A stretch of DNA of 64,000 nt from Lumnitzera littorea (lineage: Eukaryota > Streptophyta > Magnoliopsida > Myrtales > Combretaceae): NCBI GenBank assembly GCA_024138015.1, contig JAMXBB010000002.1:9481183-9545182 (forward strand), given 5' to 3'. The position numbers and the translations under genes are program-made. Below the pieces are notes generated by a model. The model was not told where the DNA came from, searched no databases, and saw only the letters and a list, made by a program, of their open reading frames with translations. Positions 11,701-22,427 of this stretch are shown piece after piece. Position 1 is the stretch's first letter. The number at the start of each line of letters is the position of its first letter.

Positions 11701-14700
11701 TAGAGATACACTTATAGAGGATATTGCAACATGATATGGGTCTAAAATCTGCAAACGATTGTGGAGTGGCTACCTTTGGAACCAAAGTAAGGGAAGTAAA
11801 GTTGATAGATTTCAAGAGATTGCTCGAAGCAAAGAGATCTTCGATGGCTAGACATATTTTCTCTCCAACAATGTGACACGTAAGTTGAAAAAAGTTTGCG
11901 TTGTACTCATCCGGACCTGGCGCTTTGTCCTTAGGAATGGACCACAAGGCTTGCTTAATTTTGTCATTATCCACAAGTTTGATAAGGTGATGCCAATCCT
12001 CCAAGGGGACTGCTCTTTCCACTAAAGAGGGAAGGGATTTCGGATGTGTTGGAATAGGTGATGGGGTAGTCAACAAGTTGTGGTAAAAAGTTATGATCGC
12101 TTCTTGGATATCTCGTTTATCTGTTTTGTGAGATCCATCCTCCAAGATTATAGAGTGGATACCATCCTTTGAGAGCTTTTATTTAACTGAGTGAAAGAAA
12201 TATGAGGTATTTTTGTTGCCTAATTCTAATCATGTTTGTCTAGATTTTTGTCTTAAGAGCGACTCTTCAACCACTACAAGTAGGTAATGTTCTTTGAACC
12301 TCTTATTCTCGAATTCCCAATTGGCTCATGTAGGGTTAGCTCGATTGGTAAGTTAGACATTCTCTAAAGCCCCTAGACCGAGAGTGGCTTTCTTAGAAAT
12401 GTTGGCATATTGTTTTTTTGTTGAGTTCCCTCAATTCCTTTTTTAGTAACTTCAACTTCGATACCACTCTAAACATAAGTGAATTGTCCATTGCCGTATT
12501 CCAAACTCATTCCACTAGGGGGAGAAAAGAGAGTTTTTACCCTAAAAATCGAAAACCTTGAAGGGAGAGTTTCTTTTCTGAACATGCTGATGGATGTGTG
12601 CAATAATGGGACTATGGTCAGATTCGTCCAGGTATTCATTGGACCACTAGTCTTAGGTTCTTTTAACTCAGCCTCAGTGTAAAAATTATTGAAGTGATCC
12701 ATACCTGGAGTGATTATCTCATTTTCACCAATTTTCTCTTCTATCAATTGACATTAATTGAAATCTCCCCTTAGAAGCCAAGGATCTTGGATTGATGCTT
12801 TGATGAGAAGGAGGTCGGACCATAGGTTTGCCCTATCTGAAGAGAAGTTTGTGCCATAAACATAGGTAAACCAGAAATTGATGTTTTCCCTTAGAAGATG
12901 GCAATAACAGTGTAGGAATTGCTTATTATTGACCGAGATATCAACTAACCATATCTCAAGGTTCCAAACCACCTAAATTCGGCCGTTTGGGTGGTACTCT
13001 AAGTTCCATTTCGAAAAAATCTGTACCTGTCCTAAGGGAGCTTTATTTAACTTCACTTTTGTTTCTACCAAACCTAGCATAGAAATATTGTTAGAGACGC
13101 AAAAAAATTTCACCGCTTTAGCTTTTTGGAGGTTATTGAGTCTCCTAATGTTCCAAAGAGCTAATATTTATTCAAATATAAAGAAGAGAGCAAAAGAAGG
13201 AACACTAAGTTAAGCTGCATCACCGTTGGAGTCACCTCTAGGCAACTCTTTTTTTCTTCCTTGTTTTCTTCTTCTTTATATAAATCCATGGGGATGGAGA
13301 GCTTGGTTGTAGAGATTGATGACCATCTTGAGTTTCAAGCACTATAGATTGAGAGGAGTCCAGCGAGAATCGTTTCTCTTCATTGGATTTGCTAGAGACT
13401 AGATGACCTTTACCCTCTTCCTTAGATTCCGAGGTTACGTCTGTAAAGGCGGCATGGGAGCAATCGCTTAGATGTTTTGGTACTTCAATTGAAGAACTAT
13501 CAAAGGACAAAACCTCTATGGTGGCATGTGTTTCTTTCTTCTTGTTTGGAGTAGTTGGGTTGTGTGTTTTAACATGTTCTCCTTTTGTGATTACTATACC
13601 TTTAGCAGCTGGTAAAACCTTTATACCAAACTCCTTATGGGCGTTATTCACCATAGGGTCAAGGCTCCTCACATCCATTGGCATGGAGATATTCTTTGGG
13701 GTCTCTGGATTTGACTATGGATGACTGTACAATGATTCGTTGCATGCCCAAAGATTTTGTACTTGGAGCAGTAGAGGGGGACATTTTGATATTCTTCATC
13801 TATCATGGCTATCTTTCCATTTGCTCTTTTGACAGCAAATGAGAATCAGAGAGTAGAATCAACGTCTATTTCCACAGAAACGTAGGCAAATCTTATCCTC
13901 TCGATTCTAGCCATAACCAAATCCACTCAAAGAGGTCTTTCAATAGCGCTTGCTATATAACTAATTCTATTTCTATGGAGGAACTCTATTAGGACACCAC
14001 ATAATTTGACCTAAATAGGAAGCTTCGTCGGTAATACTTTGTCGTAGTCATCTTTGATAGACCAGTGCTCAAGGATGATGGTTTGGTTAGCAAACGTCCA
14101 TTGTTGACTCGGGGTCTTGAGCAATGAGGCTTCATCTTTGAATTTGAAGAAGAAGAAGCCGCTCCCATTTGCTAAAACCTCCACAAGGCCTTGGTCCTTC
14201 TAGAAATTTCTTGCAATTTTTTGGATTGAGAGGAAAGACAGACCACAACCAAGAAAGTAACTCACAAGAGTATTCCTCCATATTTTCTCTCCAAACATGG
14301 ATACGAACGTTAGAGGCTCCACGCATATCATGTCCCCCCGCCTAGATGGAGCGTAATAGTCTAGAGAGACATCAATGAGTCATACTGGCGACAAAGGGAG
14401 GTTTTTCGATACCACCTATACAAAAATGGTGGTTTTGGCAAAGATAGTTTCCTACCCATGACATTTCTATTTTTGTCTTTGAGTGCTGAGTTTTCAATTT
14501 CATCTACAATTTTAGTCATTTCCCTCAGTATTGACTCACTTGTGGAACTTTGACTTTCCTCAAAAGAGGAAGGGAGTCCACCCTCATTTTGTTTCTTGAG
14601 AAGGGGCCCTGTCTTAGGAATGGAAACAACACCCTTGTTTCCAGCTGGCTGTTTTTTTGATATGTGATCTGGGAGTTCGTTGGAGGGGATAAGAGTTGTC

Positions 14701-16896
14701 ACATCAGCTGTCTTGAACTTTGCACAAGAAACCAAGTTTTTCCTTTTTTCCTTCATACCAAAAACCGCTGCACTCCTCCCATCTGAGGACACCTCTTGGG
14801 CTGAGGAAGGTGGAGACTTCTTGCTTTTGTGCTTCTTCATATTGCCTGGGATGTCCCTCACTCTGTTTGGGACTAAAGATACACCAAAAGATACCTTTTT
14901 GTTTCTCTGGACGAAAGTTCTCATGGTGGAGGAGACACTGATAACGGGACACAAGCGACCCACAGAAAAACGAACTCCTAAAAGGAAGAAAACCAACTAA
15001 AACTTTGAACAAAAGAAATAGGAGAAAGGATGGGGGAAAGGGTGGGTGGGTTAGGGAAGAGGAATGGGATCGGGTAAAAGGAAGATAAGGTGAAAGAAGT
15101 GTTTTGGCGATGGAGATACGTGGTGGGAAAGGGGTTTAGAGAGAGGTTAGGAGGGAAAGGCTAGAGAGGATTTTCTCTCTCTACATGATGAGAGAGAATG
15201 GTGTGCTCTGCTTAGATATTTTAGCTTCACATAACTATGATCTTAATTCATTATTGCACGACATGCTAGTTCTAACTTAACTTGGCAAAATGCTGTAAAT
15301 GTTTACTAAGGACCAGATGTTCTTATAGTTAATTTGATTAGTCATTTTTTTTAAGTTTATTTAGTATCTTAGCTTGGGTAATGCATCCTCTTATCCTCTA
15401 TTCTATTTCTCCACTTCGCTCAGGCTTCTGCAGCAGTTGCATTATCAAAATTTTATTATCCACCAGTTGCTGCAGTTTCTGTCTCATACCCGAAGGAAGC
15501 AATCCGTGCGGAGTGCTTGATAGATGGTGAACTTAAGGGCTTTGGTCAGTTGCATCCTCGTAGTCAAGGGTTGGAAACTCTAGGTATCAATTTTGGTTCT
15601 GTGATTTAAATGGCCATTACTGTGCGGAAATTACATTACTATAGGACCCAATGATTTCACTGCTCTAAGTTCTTTCAATTAAGTGAGTCCAATTTTCTTT
15701 GGCATTTCAGGAACTATATACAGCTCATCATTATTCCCAAATCGAGCACCTGCTGGAAGGGTTTTGCTGCTTAACTACATTGGAGGGGCAACTAATCCTG
15801 GTATATTGTCAAAGGTGAGATTATTTCAAATTTTAAGTACATTTTGTGTGAAGATATGGTAAGCCGGGCAGAATTGCTCTTGTAAAGTCATTTACCCTGG
15901 TTATTATGAAAACAATTGATGCTCATGGATCATAGTGCACATGCTAATGTAATGTCAGCTAGTTCTAACCTTTTCCTTGATTTCAAAATCTTTTACTGGT
16001 TCATGTGCCATATTGATTTCTCCTTTTTCACATGGATTTTTACTAGATGAGTCACAACTTTGTACTAAAGTGAAATTAACATTCTGTTGCCTCTTGCAAA
16101 AGCAGATCTGTACTCCTTACTATTTGATATTTAATCCAATTAATCTGCTGCACCAAAAAGAGTTGGAATAACAGCCGTTATATCTGTTCTTTCTTCCGAG
16201 ATTACAAAATGATGCATGCAATTCTTTGAAGGAATAAGACGTTTGAACATAGTTTTTCATCACATGACCTATATTGCAGCACATAAAATGTTAATGCACT
16301 TATATTTGGCTCCCTTTCTTCAAGTAGAACAAAAATAGACACAAGTATTTTCAGTTTTAATTTTGGTTTAGCATGCTATATGTCCAAAGGGCAATTTGCC
16401 AGTCCAATACCTTTGGACCACTTAGCTGAACCCTCAGTTTTTTTTGCCCCCTTATTTATCTCTGTCTGGACTGATGCCCAAACCTTATCCATCCAGTTTT
16501 CCTATTATAGCTATCATTACTTACATATAGATGTTTCTTATGTACTTCCTTTCATGTCTTTCCTATTTCATACTAATTGAGATTTTCGTATAACAGTCGG
16601 CTGATGAGCTTGTGGAAGCAGTTGACAGAGATTTAAGAAAGATGCTCATAAATCCTAGTGCAAAGGATCCGTTTGTTTTGGGTGTGAGAGTCTGGCCACA
16701 AGCCATACCGCAGTTTTTGGTAGGCCATTTCGATCTCCTTGACACAGCAAAATCTGGTTTAAGAGACATTGGTTTCCGGGGTTTCTTCCTGGGTGGAAAC
16801 TATGTATCTGGGGTAGCCTTAGGGCGGTGTGTCGAGGGTGCTTACGAGGTTGCTGCAGATGTTGCTGACTTTTTGTCAAAATATGCGTACAAGTAG
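8773..16896 (+). CDS. PPOX1: Protoporphyrinogen oxidase, plastid type (3' part of gene, six exons)
   Basis: Encodes the C-terminal 321 residues of protoporphyrinogen IX oxidase, the FAD enzyme that makes protoporphyrin IX, the last step shared by heme and chlorophyll synthesis, here of the plastid type. Exons: 8773-8920, 9005-9085, 9221-9392, 15424-15583, 15711-15814 and 16597-16896 (stop TAG). All five introns have GT..AG ends and the joined frame is open. Recognised segments in order: GVYAGDPSKLSMKAAFGKVW, KLEQIGGSIIGGTF, YNLTYETPEG, GELKGFGQLHPRSQG, GRVLLLNYIGGATNPG, VRVWPQAIPQFLVGH and the C-terminal FAD-binding LGGNYVSGVALGRCVEGAYE. The first exon starts one base into a codon, so upstream exons (FAD-binding N-terminus, transit peptide) must lie left of the window or be lost behind the gypsy insertion. 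The third visible intron is 6.0 kb because of a LINE. Intact 3' coding and splice sites argue for a working gene, but the 5' half is unseen. Confidence 0.93.
9605..9619 (+). repeat. Target-site duplication of LINE, left copy
   Basis: tgctagttctaactt; the identical 15-mer lies at 15264-15278 on the far side of the LINE. Confidence 0.85.
10796..12145 (-). pseudogene. LINE ORF2 reverse transcriptase domain
   Basis: A 449-codon open segment on the - strand carries the plant LINE RT blocks in order: SIPKDKAPGPDEYNANFFQ, FRPISCCNILYKCISKI, GKKQSAFIISRRIVDNIL, LKIDIMKAYDHVNW, RGLRQGDSIFPYLFVLVM, LYFADDLLIFS (catalytic FADD, about 11250-11218) and HLGVLL. The active-site aspartates are kept. The frame ends abruptly at 10796; degraded continuation including SWENLCLSKREEGLGIKD follows in other frames to about 10670. 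In live elements this enzyme performs target-primed reverse transcription. Confidence 0.88.
12469..13180 (-). pseudogene. LINE ORF2 endonuclease domain remnant
   Basis: The - strand reads LWNIRRLNNLQK (about 13165-13130), then ISMLGLVETKVK with the catalytic Glu of the apurinic-type endonuclease family, a stop just before VWNLEIWLVDISV (12972 onward), then FWFTYVYGTN and LRGDFN (the GDFN box, about 12771-12754). A stop and at least one frame change break it. Confidence 0.75.
13230..15000 (-). pseudogene. LINE ORF1 remnant (DUF4283 and zinc knuckle)
   Basis: On the - strand, an N-terminal basic, low-complexity segment (14996-14361, rich in Lys/Ser) is followed by a region near 14150-13900 resembling the DUF4283 domain of plant LINE ORF1 (QQWTFANQTIILEHW, FAYVSVEIDVDS). 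A CCHC-like zinc knuckle follows (CSKYKIFGHATNHC, about 13775-13734), with Tyr in place of the second Cys. The 13684-13238 segment is a Lys/Ser-rich tail ending in a poly-Lys stretch. Frames are broken between these parts. The protein would bind element RNA. Confidence 0.65.
15264..15278 (+). repeat. Target-site duplication of LINE, right copy
   Basis: tgctagttctaactt, identical to 9605-9619. Confidence 0.85.
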
Positions 16897-17160
16897 ACTG
16901 CAGGCACTGGATAGAGGTTTTGGAATATTCACTCTGTATTTAGGACTAGGAATTCATCCAAGTTCATCGTGTTCTTGATATAGGCCTCGGGTACTTCATC
17001 TTAGTAATAGGTCCATTAGAAATAAGAGCCATTCCTAGAATTTTATAGGATGGAGGGTACTGCTGTGTTGAGGGCAGATTTCCATATATTGCAAATTAAT
17101 TAAGTCCTGCCCTTTTCATATTTTCAGTATACCTATTGTAACATGGTTTCAATTAATACA
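16897..17160 (+). other. Probable 3' UTR of PPOX
   Basis: Sequence after the stop codon with no further coding. T-rich stretches and an AATACA-like signal (aattaatacataaac, about 17152-17166) could mark the polyadenylation region. There is no direct evidence of the transcript end. Confidence 0.4.
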
Positions 17161-20100
17161 TAAACATATACACAAAATAAGATGATGAGTCATAGTGATG
17201 ATCAATGTTATCAAACCAAGATTGGCCCCCACAATTTAAACCCATTCGACTTTGGTTTAACTTTTGATCAAACCTGGCTTTTTCCTTAATCTTTGACCCC
17301 TCTCACATGTCTAGGGTGATTACTTAGGTTAGGTTTGATAACCCAGATGATGATATATATTAATAATAAAGTATAGACAAATGCATTAAGTCTAGGAATG
17401 ACATGTAATTAAGTAACATAATAAAGCAGTAAAAGCCTACTAAGGATGATGACTTTAGTAGTAAGTAAATGATATAAATGGAAAATAAAAATTTGCCTAA
17501 TGAATGTTAATAATAAAGGCTTTTCTTATGATTTTCTTTTGTAACCACGAAATGCAAACTCACTCTCCTTTTTTTATATTTATTTTTTTTTATCTCGCTG
17601 ACTATTTAATCCTCTCTCAGATCTTCTCAAATTTAATTCTTCTCTCCAATATCACTACTCTGTTTAGTGTTCTTGTGGTCTCTTATCTATTAATTTCAGA
17701 AGAAGTTTAAAACCTTCACACCAAATCCTTCCGTTAGAGATTTAATTTCTTTTTACCATTAAATACTAAATTTTCTCATTAAAGATTAAGTCTTTCTTAG
17801 AAGCTATCAGAGTATTTTATTTAAATTTGATATATGAGTATGTGGAAGAAGTAATGAAATTGAGTGCGGGTAAGGTAGATGGGAACTCGATACCCGTCCT
17901 ATTACATCCTTGTGCGTTTAGAAAATTTATCAAATCGCCTATGGATGATTTAAGTGAAATTTTGGGAATCGATGTGGAGGTCGTATGAAGAAAATAAATG
18001 AAAAGTTATGCTGCAGTATAATTTACGAGAGTGAAGTAGGCAAACCCCCTGTTGTAGTGAAGAAAAAGATGGTTTGCTGGAATGACCACGATAGCTAGAG
18101 TGGTATAATTTATGGTGATTGGAGTTTTGATACCTAGAGGAGGACATCTCATTGACCTTGGTGTAGATGAGTTACACGATTTGGTGACCTTGTCCTTGTG
18201 GAGGTCTGAAGTTTGCTGTTACGTCTTTGGGACGATGGTTAAGTTCATTGTTGCTAACCCCAACAGTTCATTATGTATTCTAATTCTGGCTGACTTATCT
18301 CAAAAACTACAATTATTTATGATGTTCTACACTCGTTAAGTCGATGTTATTAATATTTGTTTTTTTCTTTATAATTGTTAGAGTAAAATTAGTAATTCCA
18401 TATTAATACAAAACAATTACATATCTCCACTCAATTTGTGGTTGTCATTCCTGCCCCATTTTTTCTCTCCCTCCCTATCTCCTTAAATAGTAGCCTCAAA
18501 TAGTAAAGTTCTCATTATCATTCTGGTTGGCCTTGTGTGTCTATGGATTTCTTTACCTTCTTAGTAACCGTGGCCTTAACCATCATCTAAAGATGCCCTA
18601 GCAAACATCCAACTTCAAATCTTCACACTAGGCTGCCAAAACCGGCAACTCCTCTACATCAAAGTTAATGAGATGTTTTCTTTGGGTATTAAAAAGTTTG
18701 ATCACTACAAAATAAATCAATCTAGCTAATATGGTTACGTAACAACTATCTTTTCCTTCACTATACCAGCGGATTTGCCTATTTCACTCTCATTCATCCT
18801 ATAAATTATATTGTAGTGTGACTTTTCATTTATCTTCTTCATATGGACTTCAGTAATGATTCCCAAAATTTCACTTGAATCATCTATAGACAATTTAATA
18901 AGTTTCCATATACATGAGAATACGATACAATGGACATCTAAGTTAGTAGATTGAATAAGATGTGAAGTGTTCAATAGAGATTGGGATGCTCGAGAGCGAT
19001 TGGAGGGACACAATTGCTTGACCTTACATCTTTATAGAGCCGTTCAATAAATGTGTTCAAGTGGCGGTTGAGTTACTCTGGACACATGGTACTCTGAGAA
19101 CTTGAACACGTGTTTAATGTGAGGAGCAGAAGGCAGTTTGATAATTGTCAACCGTTTGCACCTTTCTTTTACAATTTAAATGTTCAACTTGTAGGCTAGG
19201 CTAGGCCTTAGTAGCTCAAGTCCATTGATCTATGTTGTAATACGTGTTTCCAAAGCTAACTCAATCTCTATCCGTAGATCTTGCGATTGAAGATGATGTT
19301 TTATACTCACCAAGTCTTTGATATTAATGTTAGTTATTTCTTTATAATTTGTTAGAGTAAATTAAGTAATTTTATTCCAATGCAAAGCTATTACATATAT
19401 TATATAACAGAACTAATTATAAGTTATAATCAACTTATGTGATATAACATAGTACTTTTACACTTACTAATAAATAATTATATAGTACATTACTATATGA
19501 AATCGTTCCAAATTATAATAAAACTATATTTTAATATGTGTAAGATACTGTATATATAAACTACTTAAGATATGTAAAATAATTTTATCAACTTTATAAC
19601 ATAAAATAGAATAAGATGTTTAATTCATAACATAGAACTATTATGTAAATTAAAGAATTTATTTAGTAAGTAGAGATAAGTACGTAAAAGCTTTGAGTAC
19701 TTGATAACATAAGGTCAATCTTGAGGCCGGTTGCAAGGTTCCCAAAATCCGGCCTTTTGAGGCCGTTTGTAACATAAGCTCAAACTGACATTGAAGGCCG
19801 ATTGCAACCCCCACCGCCCCCACCCCCCACTCTAAAACCGACTCCAGTGTCGACTGCTACGCATCCGAAGTCGGCATTTTATACACAGTAGTAAACATGC
19901 TTATGGCTATATGGTTACATAAACATACTTAGCACTCCCGTTCTAAGCAAAAATTATGCTCCAAACGTGTTGTCCTTCATCGAGCTAAAATATAATATCT
20001 GCCTTTTAGTTTGTAATTTAATTTATTTCTGGTTCTGATCTAGGTTTAGTTATCAATGACATCTTTAGTAGAGTATATTGCTATGTGTATGCTTAAAATA

Positions 20101-20760
20101 AATAAATATATAAATAAAATTCCTGCCATTGATTCTATTATTCCTATATCAAAAGGGACTTTCTTGACATTTATCACATTTACTAGACCCTAAATAATAT
20201 AAGTTTACGTTATATCGTTACAGGGATTTAAATTTAATTAGCATTTATCCGAACTTTTTGATGGTGTTACTTCCAGAATTGTGCTCATTTACTTATCAAA
20301 TCGGATTAAAGAGAGACGACGAAGCCGAAACCAAACATCCGCATGATGAATACACATGAAGATTGATCCAAACCTTTCTTCACGTCGTTTCATTCCACCG
20401 GCAGCCAAAATCTAATTTCTGTAAATTCCTCAATAGCAAACAGAATACCCTTTCGAACCATCTTCAATGATTGAAATCACAACGCCAATATGAAGAAGTT
20501 AAATAATTAATTATTTGTGCTAGTGTACTTTAGCTACTAAAGAGACTTGTTGATTTTCTCACATGTGCTTCACTGTATATGTAGCACACTGTTGTATTCA
20601 GTTATTTCAGTTGGTAAAATTCATTTTCTCCATGTAAGATATTTTGTACTTTCTGATGTTCTCTCCATTGAAGCTTCATTCACTATTCTCTACAACCTAC
20701 TCGATCAGGTTTCAATACTTCCGTTTGATCTAATATATGTGAGCTCTAGCACTATCAAAC
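17161..20760. other. Intergenic AT-rich DNA, no gene seen
   Basis: No reading frame with recognisable protein features. A GC-richer patch at about 19710-19870 contains several gaggccg/aaggccg-type repeats and a C-run (19805-19830); it may be part of a small decayed transposon. Nothing else could be supported. Confidence 0.5.
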
Positions 20761-20764
20761 AATT

Positions 20765-21170
20765 GGTCCCTATCAACACGGTATTGGGTTTGAGCTCGAG
20801 CTCGACTTAAAAACTTGAGCTTAACTTAAGTTTTATCGAGTTTTAAATTTTGAGGTCGAACTTGATTTGAAAATATCAATTAGCTAGATCAAACTTGAAT
20901 TATTTATGAATTTTCCTAAAACAAGCTCAAACTCACTTATGTTTAAAAATAAAAAAATATATATATACCAAGATCGATTAAATTTGATTAAACTCGTGAA
21001 CTTAATGAGTCTAGTATTCTAAATCTCAAGTATGAATCAATTTACTACTCCAGTAACTGTAGCTCGAGTTCAAGCTCTACTCAACTAACGCCAAATTAAA
21101 TTCGAGTAAAGTTTGAGTCAAACTCAAGTGGTTTATGAACTGGCTTGATTCATTTGCACTCTTACAGTCA
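20765..21170. repeat. GAGCTCGA-rich non-coding element (possible MITE)
   Basis: Dense short inverted words (gagctcgagctcgac, acttgagctt, gttcaagctc) followed by an end reading gattcatttgcactctta. The same texture occurs at about 42265-42560 and 45546-45735. Plant non-autonomous hAT-like elements often look like this, but no matching left terminus or target repeat was found here. Confidence 0.4.
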
Positions 21171-21398
21171 ACCACCCAAACCAAATCTAATAACATTGAA
21201 TACAACAAGGAATTTATGAAATAAGTCTGAGCAGCAAGTGAACTTTGTTTGAGATAGATTATAGTATGTAATTCTTTTGTTTAATATCTTTACATGTAGT
21301 TTTTTTTTTTCAATAAATTACTGATGTTATATTTCATAAATTAAAACACAGTACAACAACACAATCGAAATGTCTAACCTAAAACATACATAAGAGTC

Positions 21399-21850
21399 TT
21401 ATGTACATGAAACATCTCCCAAAACCCTAGGTTCATTTTGAACAACAAATACCCTATATTCCTTAGCAAAACCAAAGCCTCGTAGATCTAATATTAACGG
21501 AGGTGCAACAAAAGTTAGAGCTTCCTGGTAGATTTGAACAGTTTGTTGTTGCTGTGATGCTTGATATGCTAGATTATCTACAGTCATGTTAACTTCACGA
21601 GGTATTTTTCTTATCTACCATTTGCATAGTTGCAAAACTTTTTCCCAACATAAATTTACAACATGATTATATTTTGCTTTATGTTCTATTTCATTTAATA
21701 AATATGTTACTACCATATGAGAATCTTATTCAATTTCCATTTTTCTAGAGCCTTTTAGCAACCAATAATGAATACCCTAATATATTACCCACAATTCAAA
21801 TGCTAAAATGTATAAATTGCCTAGCTTATGTGAGAATCCCATTATCCATT
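21399..21850 (-). pseudogene. RNase H-like remnant of a LINE
   Basis: On the - strand, frames around 21845-21590 read FSHKLGNLYILAFELWVIY, KMEIE and NHVVNLCWEKVLQLCKW, followed by IRKIPREVNMTVDNLAYQAS at 21620-21550. This matches the RNase H domain found at the end of many plant LINE ORF2 proteins (AELW...EVESDS...REAN..AD.LA). Stops interrupt it. It is an isolated fragment with no RT beside it. Confidence 0.6.
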
Positions 21851-22427
21851 TTTCCTCATAATCCTTAATGATACCCTCAACTACTACTTGATTTATTAAG
21901 TAATTGACAATGGTAATCGCATTCAACTTATAATGCCTCGTGACCCTAGATGGGCGCTATAATCCGCCACATACCCCAGATAACCTAAGATATGTTAAGG
22001 CTTCTAAGTCTATAAGTAAAAAAACAATAGAGAATTATACCACAAATAATACATTAAAAAAAAAACACAAAGGAGTGGATAGTTGTATCCACTCATAATC
22101 TCATAAAAATTGAAATATCTAACAGAGTTTGGAAGCGTATCAACTCATAACCACGAACAATAAACAAGTCAAGTAACTAAATTCTCAAATATCAAAAAGG
22201 AATCCATCTCCTTAAAAGGACAAAATTCTTAACAAAACATAAACCTCTAGTAAAACAAACATTACCATATCCTAGTTATCATAGTAGTAAAGGTACTCGA
22301 TTCCATCCTCCTCTTGAATGTCATCAACATATGTCTCCTTATAAATAAGGTAATCTTCAGATCCAATACCTGAAAAATAAAAAAATAAGCCAAAGCCCAA
22401 TACAAGTACACAAACACATACTTATAC
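21851..22427. other. Intergenic AT-rich DNA, no gene seen
   Basis: No coding or RNA feature was recognised between the LINE remnant and the first long LTR. Confidence 0.5.

Larger units (their letters stand above)
9620..15263 (-). mobile_element. Full-length-looking LINE (non-LTR retrotransposon) in PPOX intron
   Basis: A 5.6-kb element on the - strand, antisense to PPOX, bounded by a perfect 15-bp target repeat. Order on the - strand: 5' leader with a CT/GA-rich hairpin-like stretch (about 15170-15190), ORF1 (about 15000-13230), then ORF2 with endonuclease (about 13175-12470), reverse transcriptase (12145-10796) and a decayed C-terminal region down to about 10000. This is the plant L1 layout. 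No long poly(A) tail is seen at the 3' end (only a short A/G run at the left edge). Several frameshifts and stops mean it is no longer active. Confidence 0.88.
9393..15423 (+). other. Large PPOX intron containing a LINE
   Basis: Intron with donor CT|gtaagt at 9393 and acceptor cag at 15421-15423. Removing the LINE and one copy of its 15-bp target repeat leaves about 0.37 kb, in line with the other introns of this gene. Confidence 0.85.

Noticed and set aside
14680..15000. 106-codon + strand open frame
   Set aside because: It is antisense to the LINE ORF1 remnant with no recognisable protein features.
17161..21398. Additional genes from short open frames (for example 18112-18339 and 20547-20810)
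   Set aside because: All are under 90 codons in AT-rich DNA without motifs, splice-site support or similarity to a known family.
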